A stretch of 64,000 nt of DNA from Mycobacterium nebraskense (lineage in GTDB: Bacteria; Actinomycetota; Actinomycetes; Mycobacteriales; Mycobacteriaceae): NCBI RefSeq assembly GCF_002102255.1, contig NZ_LQPH01000138.1:62001-126000 (forward strand). Reading direction: 5' to 3'. Below the pieces are notes generated by a model. The model had not been told where the DNA came from. It saw nothing but the letters and a program-made list of their open reading frames with translations, and did no database searches. Below, piece by piece: positions 26,894 through 35,541 of this stretch. Numbering within the stretch: the first letter of the stretch is position 1; each line of letters begins with the position of its first letter. The position numbers were made by a program, and so were the translations under genes.

Positions 26894-28111
26894 ATGTTGC
26901 GTGCTGCAACGAGATACTTGCGCGAACAGTTTCGCCGGCGAGGCGAACTGATTCCCGTCGGTCTCACCTGGGCGTCGCTTCTCGCCGTCGATGTCAGCCA
27001 TGTCGGCGGCGGGGTGATCGCGATCCTGCAGCGCCCCTCCGCCGACCTGCCCGTCGGGCTGGCCGCGTTCGCGGTGTCCATCGCGCCGACGCTGGTGTTC
27101 TTCTTCCTGAACACGAAGCTCAGCCCGGTGTTGATGTGGGCGACCTGGTCGACGGCCACCGCCATGATGCTCTTCGGCACGTCGACCCCCATTCACGCCG
27201 ATTTCGCCCCGGCGCTGCTGGTGCTGATGGTGTTGTCCATTGCGACGTTGAGCTCCATCGCGGGCGGATTCCTGGCCGCCACGTCGGCGGCCGCGCTGCT
27301 GCTGGCCGCCTCCGCACTGCACCGGCTCGACGCGGTAGTGCTGTACCTGGCTTTCGTCGGGGCGGGGTGGCTGCTCGGTTACGTGATGCGCACCCAACGG
27401 CTGCTGCTGGCCGAACAGATTGAGGCGCAGAAGATGTTGGCGGAGCACGCGGCCGCCGATGAGCGGCGTCGCATCGCCCGCGAGGTGCACGACGTCATCG
27501 CCCACTCGCTGAGCATCACCTTGCTGCACGTGACTGGCGCCCGTCGGGGACTGCAGCAGGATCGCGATGTCGATGACGCGGTCGAGGCGCTCGAACAGGC
27601 CGAGCGCCTCGGCCGGCAGGCGATGGCCGACATCCGGCGCACCGTAGGACTCCTGGACAGCTCGCCGACAAAATCCGCACAGACCACGCCCGAACCCGGC
27701 ATCGACGACGTCGGCGTCCTCGTCGCGGATTTTCAGCGTGCCGGCCTGGACGTCACGCTGCGCATCGACGGAGCCACCGGACGCGCCTCGGCGGCGGTCG
27801 GCCTCGCGCTGTTCCGCATCACCCAGGAATCGTTGACCAACATCGCCAAACACGCGCCCGACTCGAAATCGACAGTGGCACTGAATGTCTCGGCGTCGTC
27901 GGCGAGCCTCACGGTCGACAATCGGTTACCGGTGGCGATCGCCGCTCCGCATTCCGCTGAAGGGCGCGGGTTGCGCGGCATGCGCCAGCGCGTCGAGCTG
28001 CTGGGCGGGGCCATCGACGCTGGCCCGACCGACGACGGATGGTCGGTGCGTGCCGACATACCGCTGCACGAAGGTGACACCGGCTGGCGCCCGTGGTGGT
28101 GCAAGTTGTGA
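26894..28111 (+). CDS. Two-component sensor histidine kinase, NarL/DesK type (HisKA_3)
   Basis: A 405-residue protein. The N-terminal ~165 residues hold five or six hydrophobic helices and no large extracellular domain, so it probably senses a membrane-linked signal. The dimerisation domain (ERRRIAREVHDVIAHSLSIT) carries the phospho-acceptor His at residue 199. The ATPase domain has an N-box (RITQESLTNIAKHAP) and a G-box (GRGLRGMRQRVELLGG). It would autophosphorylate and pass phosphate to the response regulator encoded next, which overlaps its stop by 4 bases. The physiological signal is unknown. Confidence 0.92.
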   Translation: MLRAATRYLREQFRRRGELIPVGLTWASLLAVDVSHVGGGVIAILQRPSADLPVGLAAFAVSIAPTLVFFFLNTKLSPVLMWATWSTATAMMLFGTSTPIHADFAPALLVLMVLSIATLSSIAGGFLAATSAAALLLAASALHRLDAVVLYLAFVGAGWLLGYVMRTQRLLLAEQIEAQKMLAEHAAADERRRIAREVHDVIAHSLSITLLHVTGARRGLQQDRDVDDAVEALEQAERLGRQAMADIRRTVGLLDSSPTKSAQTTPEPGIDDVGVLVADFQRAGLDVTLRIDGATGRASAAVGLALFRITQESLTNIAKHAPDSKSTVALNVSASSASLTVDNRLPVAIAAPHSAEGRGLRGMRQRVELLGGAIDAGPTDDGWSVRADIPLHEGDTGWRPWWCKL

Positions 28112-28773
28112 TCCCACACAGCCTGGAGACCCCCGAGATCACCGTCCTGCTCGTCGACGACCAGGAGCTGGTGCGCTCGGGGCTGCGCCGGATCTTGCGC
28201 CGCAAGGACGGCTTCGCCGTCGTCGCGGAATGCTCCGACGGTGACGAGGTGCCCGCAGCGGTGGCCGAGCACCGGCCCGACGTCATCGTGATGGATCTGC
28301 GCATGCGCCGAGTCGACGGCATCGAGGCGACGCGCAGGCTCCGGGGGACGCCGCCGGTGCTCGCACTGACCACATTCAACGAGGACGAGCTGCTGTCCGA
28401 GGCGCTGCGCGCCGGGGCTGCCGGCTTCGTGCTCAAGGACTCCTCCGCCGAGGAACTGATTCGTGCCGTGCGGGCGGTCGCCAGGGGTGACAGCTACCTG
28501 GATCCCGCGGTCACCGCGCGCGTGCTGACCACCTACCGCAAAGCCGCTCCCGGTCCTCGCGGCACCGCGATCGCCGAGTTGACCACCCGCGAGCTCGACG
28601 TGTTGACATTGATCGGCGGGGGCCTTTCCAACGCCGAGATCGCCGACGAACTCTGCATTTCCGGCGTCACGGTCAAGAGCCATATCGGCCGGATCTTCGG
28701 AAAACTGGACCTGCGGGACCGCGCGGCGGCGATCGTGTACGCCTACGACAACGGCATCGTCGTCCCGCGCTGA
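28108..28773 (+). CDS. LuxR/NarL-family response regulator
   Basis: About 221 residues from the GTG at 28108, which overlaps the kinase stop (GTGA); GTGs at 28093-28101 are alternatives. The receiver domain (ITVLLVDDQELVRSGLRRIL) has the acceptor Asp in VIVMDLRMRRVDGIEATR; the usual Pro after LRM is Arg here. The output domain is a LuxR helix-turn-helix (LTTRELDVLTLIGGGLSNAE, CISGVTVKSHIGRIFGKLDL). It partners the preceding kinase and probably binds the divergent promoter region, perhaps controlling the mmpL unit (inferred). Confidence 0.92.
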   Translation: MIPHSLETPEITVLLVDDQELVRSGLRRILRRKDGFAVVAECSDGDEVPAAVAEHRPDVIVMDLRMRRVDGIEATRRLRGTPPVLALTTFNEDELLSEALRAGAAGFVLKDSSAEELIRAVRAVARGDSYLDPAVTARVLTTYRKAAPGPRGTAIAELTTRELDVLTLIGGGLSNAEIADELCISGVTVKSHIGRIFGKLDLRDRAAAIVYAYDNGIVVPR

Positions 28774-28776
28774 GGG

Positions 28777-29154
28777 TTAAAGAGGCGCGCCCTGCTCCGC
28801 GAGGTTGAGCAAGAGGTAAGCCATGCACATCAGGAAGTTCAACACCACCAGGACCAGCCCGGCGAACATCAGTGAGCGGGTGCCCTGTCGCTTCAGCCGC
28901 TTGTACCGCGCGATGCGCGTTTCACGGTCGAACTGCAGCGCGATCAATGCGAAATTCACATCCGTCACTTCATGAGCCGCAAGGGGCGCCCCCGCCAGCA
29001 TCTCCCGCAGGCGCTCCGGCGCCGTGCGGACGCCGACCCGCGCGAAGTTCTGGCACATTCGCCGCGCGCGTCTTCGCGCGAGTGGTTGATATCGCATCTG
29101 TAGCTGATGCGCGAGTTGCCCTCGGTCGTCCCCCCACGGGTTTGACGGGGTCAT
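28777..29154 (-). CDS. Small membrane-anchored hypothetical protein
   Basis: About 125 residues from an ATG at 29154 (MTPSNPWGDDRGQLAHQLQM); an ATG at 29178 is also in frame. The N-terminal ~90 residues are basic and cytoplasmic (RRRARRMCQNFARVG). One clear C-terminal membrane helix follows (LMFAGLVLVVLNFLMCMAYLLLNL). No family recognised. The stop lies 3 bases after the end of the convergent response regulator. It is downstream of the Rieske oxygenase gene but the 52-base gap leaves cotranscription uncertain. Confidence 0.6.
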   Translation of the reverse strand: MTPSNPWGDDRGQLAHQLQMRYQPLARRRARRMCQNFARVGVRTAPERLREMLAGAPLAAHEVTDVNFALIALQFDRETRIARYKRLKRQGTRSLMFAGLVLVVLNFLMCMAYLLLNLAEQGAPL

Positions 29155-29206
29155 CACGAGACGGATTCTAAATCGCATCCGACGGATTACGGCGTGTCTA
29201 CACGAA

Positions 29207-30556
29207 TTATGTTGGCGGCGGTTGATTCGTCGTGCCACCGCTCATTCGCTCAGACTGGGGCAGGTCCAGATAACGCTCGAGGTTGCGGTGCATGTTGATC
29301 ACGCGCCGTTCCTCGCTGGACAGCACCAAGTGGGTGAAACCCGGCTGATGCATGCCGCGCTGCAGGCCCGCGAGCACCCGGATGTCCTGGGTGAGCACCA
29401 CGCCGGGCTCGGCCTCGCCGGCGGTCACCCGGACGTCGGTCGGCTTGGCGCGGGCGGCGCCCGGCGGCATCCGCGTCATCAAGAACATGACCAGCTCGCC
29501 TTGATCGGGATCGCGGCCGGGCCGCGAGCACATGACGGTGAGGTGGTCGGCGTTGGCCAGCAGCGTCATGTTCGGGAAGACGTTGTACTGGTGCAGCCGG
29601 GTGATCCGGTCGGTGTCGGCCCAGTCGAGGGCGACCCCGCGGGTGGCGGCAAACGCCCGGGTGTGCTCGGCGATCAGATCCTGGACCGTCTGCCCGGGCC
29701 GGCGTTTCTCGGTGGGAAAGGGGGTGCCTTCGGCCGCGCCCATCAGCGCGCCCTGCGTGTAGACGTAGGCGTCCCAGACCTCTTCGTCGCTCAGCGCGCC
29801 GTCAAAGCGTGGGCTCTGCACCCCGTAGGGCTGGTCGGATTTGCCGGTGTGACCCCAGATCTGTTGCGGCGCATGGATGTCGTCGACACAGCGCAGCAAC
29901 TCCGGGTGCAGCGTCTGAACGTGGTAGGTCTCGCTGTAGCCGTCGGCGATCGTCTTCCAGTTGGCGTCGACCTCGACGGTCAGCGTGGCGTAGCAGCGGA
30001 AGTCACTCAGCCGGCACCAGGCGATGTCGTCGGGCACCGCCTCCAGGTACTCGAGCAGCGGCATCGCGTCGAGGTCGAGATTGACGAAGACGAGTCCCTC
30101 CCAGGTGTCCACTCGAACTGGCACCAGCGGGAAGTCGGACATCCGCAGCGACCCGAAGCCCTTGCGGTTAGGCACCCGTTTGAGCATGCCGGCCAGGTCC
30201 CAGGTCCAGCCGTGGTAGCCACACTTGAGCTCGCGCAGCCCCGAGCCCGACCCCACGCACACCGAGTTGCCGCGGTGGCGGCAGACGTTCTGGAAGGCGC
30301 GCAGCACGCCGTCGTCACCGCGGACGATCAGCACCCCGTACGTACCGCAGCGGTACTCGAAGTAGTCACCCGGCTCGGCGACGTGGTCGACCATGCACGC
30401 GAGCTGCCAGACCTTCGGCCACATCCGCTCGACCTCGAGCGCGGCGAACGCCGGCGAGTAATACCGCTGCGCCGGCACCAGGGTCGGGCTATCCGGCGGG
30501 GTGCCGATCGCGTCCTCGTCGCGGGTGCGGGTCGGGTTGCCGGCGGGCGCGTTCAT
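29207..30556 (-). CDS. Rieske [2Fe-2S] aromatic ring-hydroxylating oxygenase, large subunit
   Basis: A 449-residue protein from ATG 30556. The Rieske cluster ligands are in CRHRGNSVC...KCGYHGW (about residues 92-115: C-x-H then C-x2-H). The catalytic domain holds the mononuclear iron site in the ANWKTIADGYSETYHVQTLH segment (two His). It would hydroxylate an aromatic, steroid-like or quaternary amine substrate using electrons from a separate reductase, which is not encoded nearby. It lies 10 bases after the amidohydrolase-like gene on the same strand, so the two are probably in one operon. Substrate unknown. Confidence 0.9.
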   Translation of the reverse strand: MNAPAGNPTRTRDEDAIGTPPDSPTLVPAQRYYSPAFAALEVERMWPKVWQLACMVDHVAEPGDYFEYRCGTYGVLIVRGDDGVLRAFQNVCRHRGNSVCVGSGSGLRELKCGYHGWTWDLAGMLKRVPNRKGFGSLRMSDFPLVPVRVDTWEGLVFVNLDLDAMPLLEYLEAVPDDIAWCRLSDFRCYATLTVEVDANWKTIADGYSETYHVQTLHPELLRCVDDIHAPQQIWGHTGKSDQPYGVQSPRFDGALSDEEVWDAYVYTQGALMGAAEGTPFPTEKRRPGQTVQDLIAEHTRAFAATRGVALDWADTDRITRLHQYNVFPNMTLLANADHLTVMCSRPGRDPDQGELVMFLMTRMPPGAARAKPTDVRVTAGEAEPGVVLTQDIRVLAGLQRGMHQPGFTHLVLSSEERRVINMHRNLERYLDLPQSERMSGGTTNQPPPT

Positions 30557-30566
30557 GCGTCGAGCC

Positions 30567-32339
30567 TTAACGCGCTCCGCGCACCAAACGTCCGGGACGG
30601 GCCCCGGTGTCGACGTCGTCGCGCCGGGTCACGGTCCCGCTGACGATCGTGGCCGCGTAGCCGCTGGCTCCCTGCAGGATTCGGTTGCCGCCGGCGGGCA
30701 GGTCGAAGGCCATCGCCGCGGGATGCAGTGTCAGGGCGTCCATGTCGATGACGTTGATGTCGGCCTTCTTGCCCGGCTCGATGGTGCCGCGATCGGTGAG
30801 ACCGAATAGGTGGGCGGTATCGCGGGACTGCTTGCGGATCACGTACTCCAGCGAGAGCTTCTCGCCCCGGCGCCTGTCCCGCGCCCAGTGCGTCAGCAGG
30901 AACGTGGGATACGAAGCGTCGCAGATCATCCCGCAGTGGGCGCCGCCGTCGGAAAGCCCGAGCACGCCGGCCGGGTGCAGCAGCATCTCCCGGATCGCGT
31001 CGCAGTTGCCGTCCGCGTAGTTGAACAGCGGCAGCATCAGCATGGCGGTCGCGTTCTGCTCGAGCATGAGGTCGTAGAGCGTGGATAGCGGGTCCTCGCC
31101 GCGGGCTGCGGCGATGGCGGCGACGGTACGGTCCGGGGTGGGCTCGTAGTCGGGCGGATTTCCGAGCGCGTACAGCCGTCGGAGCGAGTGCTGGACGAGC
31201 GCGAACATCCCGTCGAACAACAGCGTCGGGTCGGCGGGCAGGTCCTCGTCGGCCAGGATGGCGGCCTTCACCGCTGGGTCGGCCAGCCGCTGCGCGAGCT
31301 CCTCGCGGCTGTATTTCGCCGCCAGTCGGCGGTAGGTGGGCCGGTGGCTGAAACCGTGATGGCCCTGGAATCCGATCATCATGCCGAACGGGCGCGCGGC
31401 GACTTGCGGGTAGAGGCGGGCACCCGCCGCGTGCGCGTCCGCGGAAAGGTCCAGCATTTCGCGCCACAACTTCGGATCGGCGTCCACCTGGATCAGGGCG
31501 AACGACACCGGCCGGTCGATCTCGCCGCTCAGCCGGCGCATCCAGTCCAATTCCTTCTTCGGCGCCACGATGTCTTCGCCCGCGGATCCCTGCGGGGCCA
31601 GCTCGAATACCGCCTGACCGCCGGCGGCCATGGCCCGCCCGAGTCCGAACAGCTCATCCTCGGCCGCGAACGTGCCGGGCACGGGCTCGCCATCCATCGC
31701 GCGGTGCCCCATCGTGCGCGACGTCGAAAACCCCAGCGCCCCCGCCTCGATCGCCTCCCGAACCAACCGGCCCATCGCGTCGATGTCGTCGGGCGTAGCC
31801 GGCTCGTTGCGGGCACCGCGCTCGCCCATCGCGTAAGCACGGATGGCGCCGTGGGCGACCTGGCTGCCCACGTCGATCGCGAACTTCTGCTTGCCGATCG
31901 CGTCGAGGTACTCGGGGTAGGTCTCCCAGCCCCACGTGATGCCCTCGGTCAAGGCGGTGCCGGGGATGTCCTCGACACCCTCCATCAACTCGATTAGCCA
32001 CTGCTCGGTGCCGGGCCGGACCGGGGCGAAGCCGACGCCGCAGTTGCCGGTCACGATTGTGGTGACGCCGTGACCGCTGGAGGGCTCGAGGAGGCCGTCC
32101 CAGCTCACCTGGCCGTCGTAGTGGGTGTGGATGTCGACGAAGCCGGGGGCCACCACACGGCCTGTGGCGTCGATGGTTTCGGCGGCCCCGGCCATCTCCA
32201 GACCGCCGGTCTTAGGGTCACCGGCGCCGCGGCGGACGACGTCGACGATCTTGCCGTCCTTGATGCCGATGTCGGCGGGATAGCGCTCCGCGCCCGTCCC
32301 GTCGACGACGGTGCCACCAATGATCTTTAGGTCGAACAT
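30567..32339 (-). CDS. N-acyl-D-amino-acid deacylase-like amidohydrolase
   Basis: A 590-residue protein from an ATG at 32339 with a good ribosome site (AAGGAGAG). The amidohydrolase fold shows the first metal motif in [19 protein letters not shown] (HxH), [18 protein letters not shown] (Cys found in D-aminoacylases), the late Asp in [11 protein letters not shown], and a C-terminal beta sandwich ([20 protein letters not shown]). It would hydrolyse an N-acyl or cyclic amide bond. It precedes the Rieske oxygenase by 10 bases. A perfect 9-base-arm palindrome lies 49-71 bases upstream of the start. The exact substrate is not known; mycobacteria carry many paralogs. Confidence 0.88.
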   Translation of the reverse strand: MFDLKIIGGTVVDGTGAERYPADIGIKDGKIVDVVRRGAGDPKTGGLEMAGAAETIDATGRVVAPGFVDIHTHYDGQVSWDGLLEPSSGHGVTTIVTGNCGVGFAPVRPGTEQWLIELMEGVEDIPGTALTEGITWGWETYPEYLDAIGKQKFAIDVGSQVAHGAIRAYAMGERGARNEPATPDDIDAMGRLVREAIEAGALGFSTSRTMGHRAMDGEPVPGTFAAEDELFGLGRAMAAGGQAVFELAPQGSAGEDIVAPKKELDWMRRLSGEIDRPVSFALIQVDADPKLWREMLDLSADAHAAGARLYPQVAARPFGMMIGFQGHHGFSHRPTYRRLAAKYSREELAQRLADPAVKAAILADEDLPADPTLLFDGMFALVQHSLRRLYALGNPPDYEPTPDRTVAAIAAARGEDPLSTLYDLMLEQNATAMLMLPLFNYADGNCDAIREMLLHPAGVLGLSDGGAHCGMICDASYPTFLLTHWARDRRRGEKLSLEYVIRKQSRDTAHLFGLTDRGTIEPGKKADINVIDMDALTLHPAAMAFDLPAGGNRILQGASGYAATIVSGTVTRRDDVDTGARPGRLVRGAR

Positions 32340-32387
32340 GAGACTCTCCTTGCCGCCAAGGGCTGAAGACGCACAAGACCCGCAGCA

Positions 32388-32410
32388 TTACGCTACGGGA
32401 AGTAGCGTAA
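32388..32410. promoter_or_regulatory. Perfect palindrome upstream of the amidohydrolase operon
   Basis: TTACGCTAC-GGGAA-GTAGCGTAA has perfect 9-base arms around a 5-base centre. It lies in the 116-base gap upstream of the amidohydrolase-Rieske operon, where an operator would be expected. The A/T-rich arm ends in a GC-rich genome make a regulator site more likely than a terminator. The cognate regulator is not obvious; the TetR gene at 33703-34323 is the nearest candidate. Confidence 0.6.
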
Positions 32411-32455
32411 CTCGTGTGGCGGCCAGCGCAATAGGTTCGGGCCAAACTTGGTTCG

Positions 32456-33592
32456 TCAGAGGGAACTCTTCAGCGCCGCGACCGTTTCCAGATCGTCGAG
32501 CGCCGCGACGCCGCGCCGCAGCCCTTCCATGGCGATGTCTTCGACCTGCATGCCGCCCATTCCCGCGGTGATCAAAGGGGCCACATATGCGTAGAGCGCG
32601 GCCTGGCGGAACCGCAGCCAGAGTTCGTCGCGGTCCAGTTCGGGTCCACCGGCCGCCGCGAGGGCGCGGCGGTAGTCGTCGAGTAGCTCACGCTGGGTCG
32701 CTTGGCGATCTTCGGGCGTGAGGCTGGTGATCAGCGTGTAGGCCAGTTCACGGGACGGGTGCCCGCGCCGTACCGCCTGCCAGTCCAGGAGCCCCGCCTT
32801 GCCGCCGTGGAAGTACATGTTGCCCGGGTGAGCGTCGCCATGCATGACGGTGTGTGGGGGAGTGTCGATGAGGGCGGCAACCGCACGGTAGTTGTCGGCG
32901 ATGAAACGGCCGTTCTCGACGGGGATCTCGGTGTGCTCTCCCAGGCGCTTGATCGAGGAGTGCATCAGCGGGCCGGTCAGCAGTGAGGTGACGTCGCCGG
33001 ACGGCGTATAGAGCCAGCGCAGCGGGCCGCGCGCATCGCGGGGGAGTCGTGTCCAGAAGGTGGCGTGCAGGTCGGCCAGCAGCTCGACGATCAGGCTGGC
33101 CTGCGCGGGCGACAGCGGGTGCAAGGTGTCGGGGAACTCGCACGACTCGGCGGGGAGATCTTCCAGCACCACGAGGTAGCGCCCGGTCCATGGATCGAAC
33201 GCCGCACCGTAGGCATACGGTGCGCCGACGACCTGCGGGGCGAGCTGGCGGTAGAACCGCACCTCCGTCTGCCCGAGCCGGCCCAACTCACCCATCAAGC
33301 GGGTGGCCGCCGTCTTCGCCGCGAGCTTGACGAACACCGAGTCGGGGACGTTCTTTCCGGTCAGCACCAGCCGTGCCCGCGCCGACGTCCCCGCGTCGCT
33401 CTCAAGGAGGCGGACGGTTCTGACGGTGGTGCCCATCACCTTGGAGAGCACCGCCGCGTCGATGTCCTGCACTCGGCGGGGCAAGCCCAACCGTCCACCG
33501 ACCACCGCGTCGGTGGCCACCCGGCCCACGCCTCGGCCCAGGTGAGCGGCTAAGCCGACGGCTGAAACAGCCTGTCCAACAACGCTTGTCAT
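32456..33592 (-). CDS. Aminoglycoside-phosphotransferase-fold kinase
   Basis: About 378 residues from ATG 33592 (MTSVVGQAVSAVGLAAHLGR); a GTG at 33601 would add 3. The APH/EcK-like kinase domain has an N-lobe (DSVFVKLAAKT, with the ATP-binding Lys), the catalytic loop HTVMHGDAHPGNMYFHGG and the metal-binding Asp in GLLDWQAVRRGHP. Such mycobacterial proteins are annotated as phosphotransferases and may phosphorylate small alcohols or CoA-linked hydroxyacids; no evidence points to antibiotic resistance. It lies upstream of the amidohydrolase operon on the same strand, with the palindrome between them. Confidence 0.82.
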   Translation of the reverse strand: MTSVVGQAVSAVGLAAHLGRGVGRVATDAVVGGRLGLPRRVQDIDAAVLSKVMGTTVRTVRLLESDAGTSARARLVLTGKNVPDSVFVKLAAKTAATRLMGELGRLGQTEVRFYRQLAPQVVGAPYAYGAAFDPWTGRYLVVLEDLPAESCEFPDTLHPLSPAQASLIVELLADLHATFWTRLPRDARGPLRWLYTPSGDVTSLLTGPLMHSSIKRLGEHTEIPVENGRFIADNYRAVAALIDTPPHTVMHGDAHPGNMYFHGGKAGLLDWQAVRRGHPSRELAYTLITSLTPEDRQATQRELLDDYRRALAAAGGPELDRDELWLRFRQAALYAYVAPLITAGMGGMQVEDIAMEGLRRGVAALDDLETVAALKSSL

Positions 33593-33702
33593 ATCCACCA
33601 CGCAGTTCGGGAGCCGGGCCGTTCGGCCGGTTGGGCCGCCGAACCGGCGCAGGGGCCGTCAGACAAAAATACTCGAACGTCTGGACATCAGACAATACGC
33701 CG

Positions 33703-34323
33703 TTATTGTCTGATCTGTGGTACCAGGGCCCGCACCACGAACTGCTCGACGAACTCGCGTTTGTCCGCGGCCGGTCGGTACCGCCACGAGGGCGCCAGCA
33801 GAAACAAGGTGGTCGCGTGGAGCCACTGGACCACCGACCGCGGATCCAGATCGTCGTGCAAGCGGCCCGCCGCCTTCCACCGATCCAACAGCGGTTGGTA
33901 GTGCCGCAACAGCGTCTCCACGATGGGCGCCGAACCTTTCTCGAGGGCCGACGCGACAGCGGTGCTCTCGGCGGCGAACAGCGCCTCGTTCAGCGGATCG
34001 CCCTCCACCGACTCGACGCGGGCCAGCACCATCTGAGGCACCGACCGCACGGGATCATCCGGAGCGGCCAGCGAGCGCACCAACTCGCCGAGTGCGTGGT
34101 CGACGCGCGTCAGGATCAGGCCCAGCAGGACGTCGTCGCGGCCGGGGAAATACCGGTACACCGTGGACCGCGACACCCCCGCCTCGTCGGCCACCTCGCC
34201 CATCCGGAACTGAGTGTTGCCGCGGTGCACGATGCAGCGGCCCGCGGCGTCCAGGATGCGCCTGCGGGCCTCCTCGTCGTCGAGGATCGCGCGGTCGTCG
34301 CCCCACCGACGGCTCGGTTGCAT
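33703..34323 (-). CDS. TetR-family transcriptional regulator
   Basis: About 206 residues from ATG 34323 (MQPSRRWGDDRAIL); an in-frame upstream start at 34368 is less likely. The N-terminal helix-turn-helix is clear (FRMGEVADEAGVSRSTVYRY, then FPGRDDVLLGLI); the C-terminal ligand domain is helical. It is divergent from the lipocalin-like/kinase operon at 34402 across a 78-base gap that holds an imperfect palindrome, so it probably represses that operon and itself. Ligand unknown. Confidence 0.88.
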   Translation of the reverse strand: MQPSRRWGDDRAILDDEEARRRILDAAGRCIVHRGNTQFRMGEVADEAGVSRSTVYRYFPGRDDVLLGLILTRVDHALGELVRSLAAPDDPVRSVPQMVLARVESVEGDPLNEALFAAESTAVASALEKGSAPIVETLLRHYQPLLDRWKAAGRLHDDLDPRSVVQWLHATTLFLLAPSWRYRPAADKREFVEQFVVRALVPQIRQ

Positions 34324-34354
34324 GGCGCAGATGTTACGGGATCGGTTGGGCAGA

Positions 34355-34371
34355 GCAACGAATTCCATTGC
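34355..34371. promoter_or_regulatory. Candidate TetR operator between divergent genes
   Basis: A 17-base imperfect palindrome GCAACGAATTCCATTGC (6 of 8 arm positions pair) sits midway between the TetR start (34323) and the divergent operon start (34402). Size and position fit a TetR operator. Moderate evidence because symmetry is not perfect. Confidence 0.4.
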
Positions 34372-34401
34372 GAATCAAGCACATCGCCAGAGAGGGCAAT
34401 C

Positions 34402-35541
34402 ATGGCTTACTCCGCTGCCGACGAGTCGTTCACTCACCAGCTCCCGACGACCTTCGACGCGGTGCACGACCCCGATCCGACGTGGTCGGATCGATGTTAC
34501 TTTTTCGCGGCGTCGCCGGACGGCACGATGCTGTTGGCCAGTGGCTACGGCAACAACCCGAACACCGCGAGCGCACTCGGCTACGTCAAGGTCAGTCTCG
34601 CCGATGGCCGGCATTGGGACCTGCTGTCGGGTCGGCCGGTGACCGCTGGTGATCGCGCCGAGTTGAGCGCCGGGCCGATGCGGTGGACCTGCGTTCAGCC
34701 GCTGAAGAAGTGGCGACTTGACGTGGAACCCAACGGATCCGGAATCGAGTGGGAGCTCTACTACGAGCCCACCGCACCGATGTGGGAGTTACTGCCCATG
34801 AAGGTGGTGGGCGGCGACGGCCGGCTGCTCGCCGACATGTATCACATGAAAGAACCCGGACGGTGGAGCGGATGGGTGCAGATCGACGGCGAGCGCATCA
34901 GCGTCGACGGATTCCACGGCGGTCGCGACCGTACCTTCGGCTTGCGCGTGTCCGACAAGATCGACTTCTGGCTGTGGCTCGACGCCGGCTTCGACGACCA
35001 CGCGATTGAAGCGTGGATCATTGAATCAGCCGACGGCACAGTGCAATACGTGGACGGCGGGATCACCTACGCGGACGGCACCTTGTCGAAGCGGTTCGTC
35101 AAGATCGAGCACGACGTCGAGTTCGACGGTGAGCGCAAGCGGCCGGTCCGCGCGGTCCTGGTCTTCACCGACGAGGACGGCAAGACCCATCGCGTTACCG
35201 CCGACGCCCCGCACCAACACGTCAACGCCTACTACGGGCTGCCGATGGCGCACTGCCAGTACGAGGACCTCGGCGCCGGTGTGTACTTCATCCATTTCGA
35301 TTGGGACAGCAGCGATCTCGAGCAGCTCGCCGAGACGGAAGGAAACTCGATGGCGCTCGACCAGCTGATGCGCTTCGAGCGCGACGGTCACACCGGTTGG
35401 GGCATCTTCGAATTGCTGCTCGGCGGCGACGGCTACCGCCGGTACCCGAACTGGACGGCGATGGATATGTCGGCGTTCACCCAGGACAAGACCCCGGTCG
35501 AGCGCCTGCCGGCCGGTAGTGACGAAGGAGCCCGTCAGTGA
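34402..35541 (+). CDS. Lipocalin-like (DUF7064/7065-type) protein of unknown function
   Basis: A 379-residue protein from an ATG at 34402 (ribosome site AGAGAGGG). It is beta-rich and full of Trp/Tyr/Asp (WSDRCYFFAASPDG, GRWSGWVQIDGERISVDGFH, GRDRTFGLRVSDKIDFWLWL), a pattern of two lipocalin-like halves seen in actinobacterial proteins of unknown function (hydroxyneurosporene synthase/AttH-like). It has no signal peptide. It overlaps the following kinase-like gene by 4 bases (GTGA), so they form one operon facing the TetR gene. Binding or modification of a hydrophobic ligand is inferred from the fold style only. Confidence 0.7.
   Translation: MAYSAADESFTHQLPTTFDAVHDPDPTWSDRCYFFAASPDGTMLLASGYGNNPNTASALGYVKVSLADGRHWDLLSGRPVTAGDRAELSAGPMRWTCVQPLKKWRLDVEPNGSGIEWELYYEPTAPMWELLPMKVVGGDGRLLADMYHMKEPGRWSGWVQIDGERISVDGFHGGRDRTFGLRVSDKIDFWLWLDAGFDDHAIEAWIIESADGTVQYVDGGITYADGTLSKRFVKIEHDVEFDGERKRPVRAVLVFTDEDGKTHRVTADAPHQHVNAYYGLPMAHCQYEDLGAGVYFIHFDWDSSDLEQLAETEGNSMALDQLMRFERDGHTGWGIFELLLGGDGYRRYPNWTAMDMSAFTQDKTPVERLPAGSDEGARQ

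Noticed and set aside
29222..30643. Plus-strand open frame opposite the Rieske oxygenase
   Set aside because: Composition is shadow-like and the minus strand has the Rieske ligands.
32456..33592. Aminoglycoside resistance gene
   Set aside because: Only the kinase fold is shared. This mycobacterial group is common in chromosomes and has no sign of a resistance-specific subfamily.
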